DNA of 64,000 nt from Lumnitzera littorea (Eukaryota; Streptophyta; Magnoliopsida; Myrtales; Combretaceae), in the NCBI GenBank assembly GCA_024138015.1, contig JAMXBB010000011.1, positions 72,296,522 to 72,360,521 of the forward strand. The letters run 5' to 3'. The notes under the pieces were generated by a model. It saw nothing but the letters and a program-made list of their open reading frames with translations, searched no databases and was not told the DNA's origin. The first letter of the stretch is position 1. Each line of letters opens with the position of its first letter. A program made the position numbers and the translations under genes. Below are positions 61,950 to 64,000 of the stretch, piece by piece.

Positions 61950-62830
61950 TGATACAAATTAAGCTACTAGGCCTTTAACCTACAGCCGAGCCTTTGGACT
62001 AGAGAGACTAACGAGGCGAATCTTCCTACTCCAACCAACTTTTACCGAGGCTAAGTTACTCCTTGTTATTGATCAACTCTACGCGTGCCAAATAATTGCC
62101 CATCTTTTAGAAATTATGTATCAAATAGAAGAACTCCTTGACAATAGCCAAACTCCATGCACCCGCTCGGTCTCGTCTAACCTGACCCCTTATTTGGCAA
62201 CATTACTACTGAGAGACCCTACGTGTCGATGTTCGGATAAGTCCACACCTACTCAGCACCCCTGTTCGGCCACCCAACCAGCTCGTACTACTTTATCTAC
62301 ATCCTCCAACAGCATCACCAATACATTATTGTCATGTATCTGAGACCATTTAATCATTACTTTTCTATGAATATTCATTTTTACCTTTTGTATACTTTAC
62401 ATGTTACTTCTTTAGAACAATACTCTTTTTGTTTTTTTCCCTTTTAAGCAAGTTGCCCAAAATTCTCTAGTATAAATACCCCTTATACATTAGCCGCAGA
62501 TGATCAAAATATCATTAATATACTAGATATTTTCCTTTCGTAAACATTGTTTGTTTACTCTCATTTTACTCTTATCCTAACCTTTATACAAGGTTAAGTG
62601 GTGAATAATCTCATTGAACCAACTCATACATCATATTCAGCTATACCATGAATCCTCGAAAGTTCCATTGGTACATCATATCCTTTGGAGCTGTTCGTAG
62701 ATTTTGCTTACTTTTCCCTCATTTTTGTCCTCCTGTACGTTTCCCTTTACCTTTTTTTTTTCAAGCTTTTGGCAAGCTTAGACCCATCCTTATAACTGAC
62801 CTTATCTACTTTAGGATCCGATCCACATCA
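61950..62830 (+). repeat. 5' LTR of a chromovirus-like element (element G)
   Basis: Starts TGATACAAATTAAGCTAC inside the MuDR reading frame and ends CACATCA three bases before a tRNA-Met-type PBS. TATA box TATAAATA at 62,471-62,478. Length (881 bp) is close to the LTRs of the 2,323-8,782 element. The partner LTR is outside the window, so the boundaries rest on the PBS and the interrupted frame. Confidence 0.6.
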
Positions 62831-62833
62831 TCT

Positions 62834-62845
62834 TGGTATCAAAAC
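62834..62845 (+). other. Primer binding site of element G
   Basis: TGGTATCAAAAC, matching the initiator tRNA-Met-type site at 9 consecutive positions and then differing. Confidence 0.7.
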
Positions 62846-63064
62846 GGAGGTTTCATTCGGATTGTAGTAGTTTGTTCTCAAAGTCCCTATTTGTACGTTA
62901 TTTTTAGGCATGTGAAACAGAGAAATTCTCTGTGTTAATTTAGCTATTGTATTTGTTAGTTATTAAGCTTTTGGTTTGAAGAAAGTGTGTGTTATGTAAT
63001 TTCAAGACAAAGTGTCAGCTGTAGCACCTAATCAAAGAGTTTGGGACATAAATCTTCGGAGAGA

Positions 63065-64000
63065 ATGACAAACTTGAATGTTAATTTTGGTGCTCAGGAT
63101 GGCAACAATGGTATTATCCACCATGGCCGATAATCTCAAGGTATTCTGAGAAGCACGGACGATGGACTTTATAAAATAGTCAACCTATTAGTCGACCTAA
63201 CCCGAGCTATTCATGCATTGGCTTATCAACCTACTAAAGTCGCGCATAACACTCCATAAGCAGCCCAACCTGCTAAAGGTTAGAATCCAGCTTGATAAGT
63301 TTGAGGTAAAGGAATAGGCGAACAAGTGAGAAGAAGGATTAACTTAGAAGATCTAGATGAAGAAGACAAGGAAGAGTACAAAGAAGAAGAGCGAGCTCGA
63401 ACACCCTGAGTATTTGACCATATAAAGCTTCAGATTTTAAGCTTCAATAAGTCAAGAAGTGGGGATGATTACTTGGATTAGGAGGAGAAAGTGGAGCAAG
63501 TTTTTTATTTTTACTAATATGAAGATTACGAGAAAGTGAAAATTGCTACTATTGAGTTCTCCAAATATGCCACTATGTGATGGAAGAATTTCCAAATCAT
63601 GTGAAGACAAGAGGGTTACCAAAAGATTAATACTTAGCTTGAGATGAAGAGAATACTCCGAAACAAGTTTGTGCTAGATACTTATCTGCAAGACACTTGT
63701 ACTCGGCTTCAAAAGCTAAGATAAGGAAGCCGAACTATTGATAAGCATGTTCAAAAGTTCTAAATGCTCATGATTCACTGTAAAGTGAAGAAACCATCAG
63801 CTTGAACAGTCTCCAGATTCCTCATTGGGTGTAATATCTAAGACATCGTGGAACTTCAACAATTTGCTAAAATGGATGAGGCTATGTAGATGGCCCAACG
63901 AGTTGAAAGGTAGAAAAGAAATAAAATGCCAGCTCGACCCCCAACAAGTTAAACTAGTCATTCGAGCCGACCTAGTTAAGGAAGTTATTGAGCCCAATCA
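63065..64000 (+). pseudogene. gag of element G (runs off the window)
   Basis: Single frame from ATG 63,065 (MTNLNVNFGAQDGNNG) with about 20 in-frame stops but no obvious frameshift. Blocks: IVNLLVDLTRAIHALAYQ, the acidic LEDLDEEDKEEYKEEERART, IKLQILSFNKSRSGDDYLD, VKIATIEFSKYATM, and ELQQFAKMDEAM near the end. It parallels the gag at 6,593-7,742 but is better preserved in frame. Some stops stand where the family has Trp, for example after DDYLD. Confidence 0.8.

Overview
This is AT-rich nuclear DNA of a flowering plant, most likely a dicot. The evidence is the set of element families: Ty3/gypsy retrotransposons of Tat and chromovirus type primed by plant tRNAs, PIF/Harbinger and MuDR-type transposons, TRIMs, MITEs, a tRNA-derived SINE and LTRs of 2-3 kb. 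I found no intact host gene, tRNA, rRNA or CRISPR. Nearly every recognisable coding stretch is a decayed transposon gene with in-frame stops and frameshifts. The species cannot be named from this sequence.

Layout. 1-12,040: the 3' part of a Tat-type element (copy A, + strand): integrase end, 34-bp tandem repeats, a long antisense ORF with its own TATA box, and the 3' LTR. A complete but dead chromovirus-like Ty3/gypsy element (2,323-8,782, - strand) and a 0.5-kb TRIM (10,580-11,098) are inserted in it. 12,920-17,900: a PIF/Pong-type transposon on the - strand with a SANT/trihelix-like ORF1 and a transposase ORF2; ORF1 is split by a 2.4-kb solo LTR. 18,294-22,161: MITEs, one holding an internal tandem duplication that itself carries a SINE. 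22,400-32,100: a 0.8-0.9-kb direct duplication, a three-copy dispersed repeat and a 2.9-kb solo LTR (25,330-28,275). 33,118-33,999: RNase H end of a LINE-like element with poly(A). 34,574-35,155: a 225-bp tandem array.

35,345-44,510: a degenerate tandem array of about 17 units of 160-185 bp, each able to fold into a hairpin, broken by two solo LTRs (35,526-37,670 and 40,744-43,764), a long-TIR MITE, a hAT-type MITE inside one LTR, and a second TRIM with a perfect target duplication. 46,287-54,276: copy B of the Tat-type element, with both LTRs, gag and the antisense ORF but no protease-polymerase; its 5' LTR contains a 1.3-kb solo LTR with a perfect 5-bp duplication. 54,277-61,028: mostly unassignable AT-rich DNA with a promoter-like patch near 58.15 kb and a Tat-like LTR remnant near 59.9 kb. 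61,029-64,000: a MuDR-type transposase N-terminus cut by the 5' LTR of another chromovirus-like element, whose gag runs off the window.

The main value of the window is its layering. Several insertions can be checked against an uninterrupted relative in the same window: copy B is the empty site for both insertions in copy A, solo LTR E for the MITE in solo LTR F, and one tandem repeat for the SINE in the other. No operon or functional cooperation between genes is visible. The most unusual structures are the hairpin-unit tandem array and the antisense ORF with a conserved TATA box in both Tat copies.
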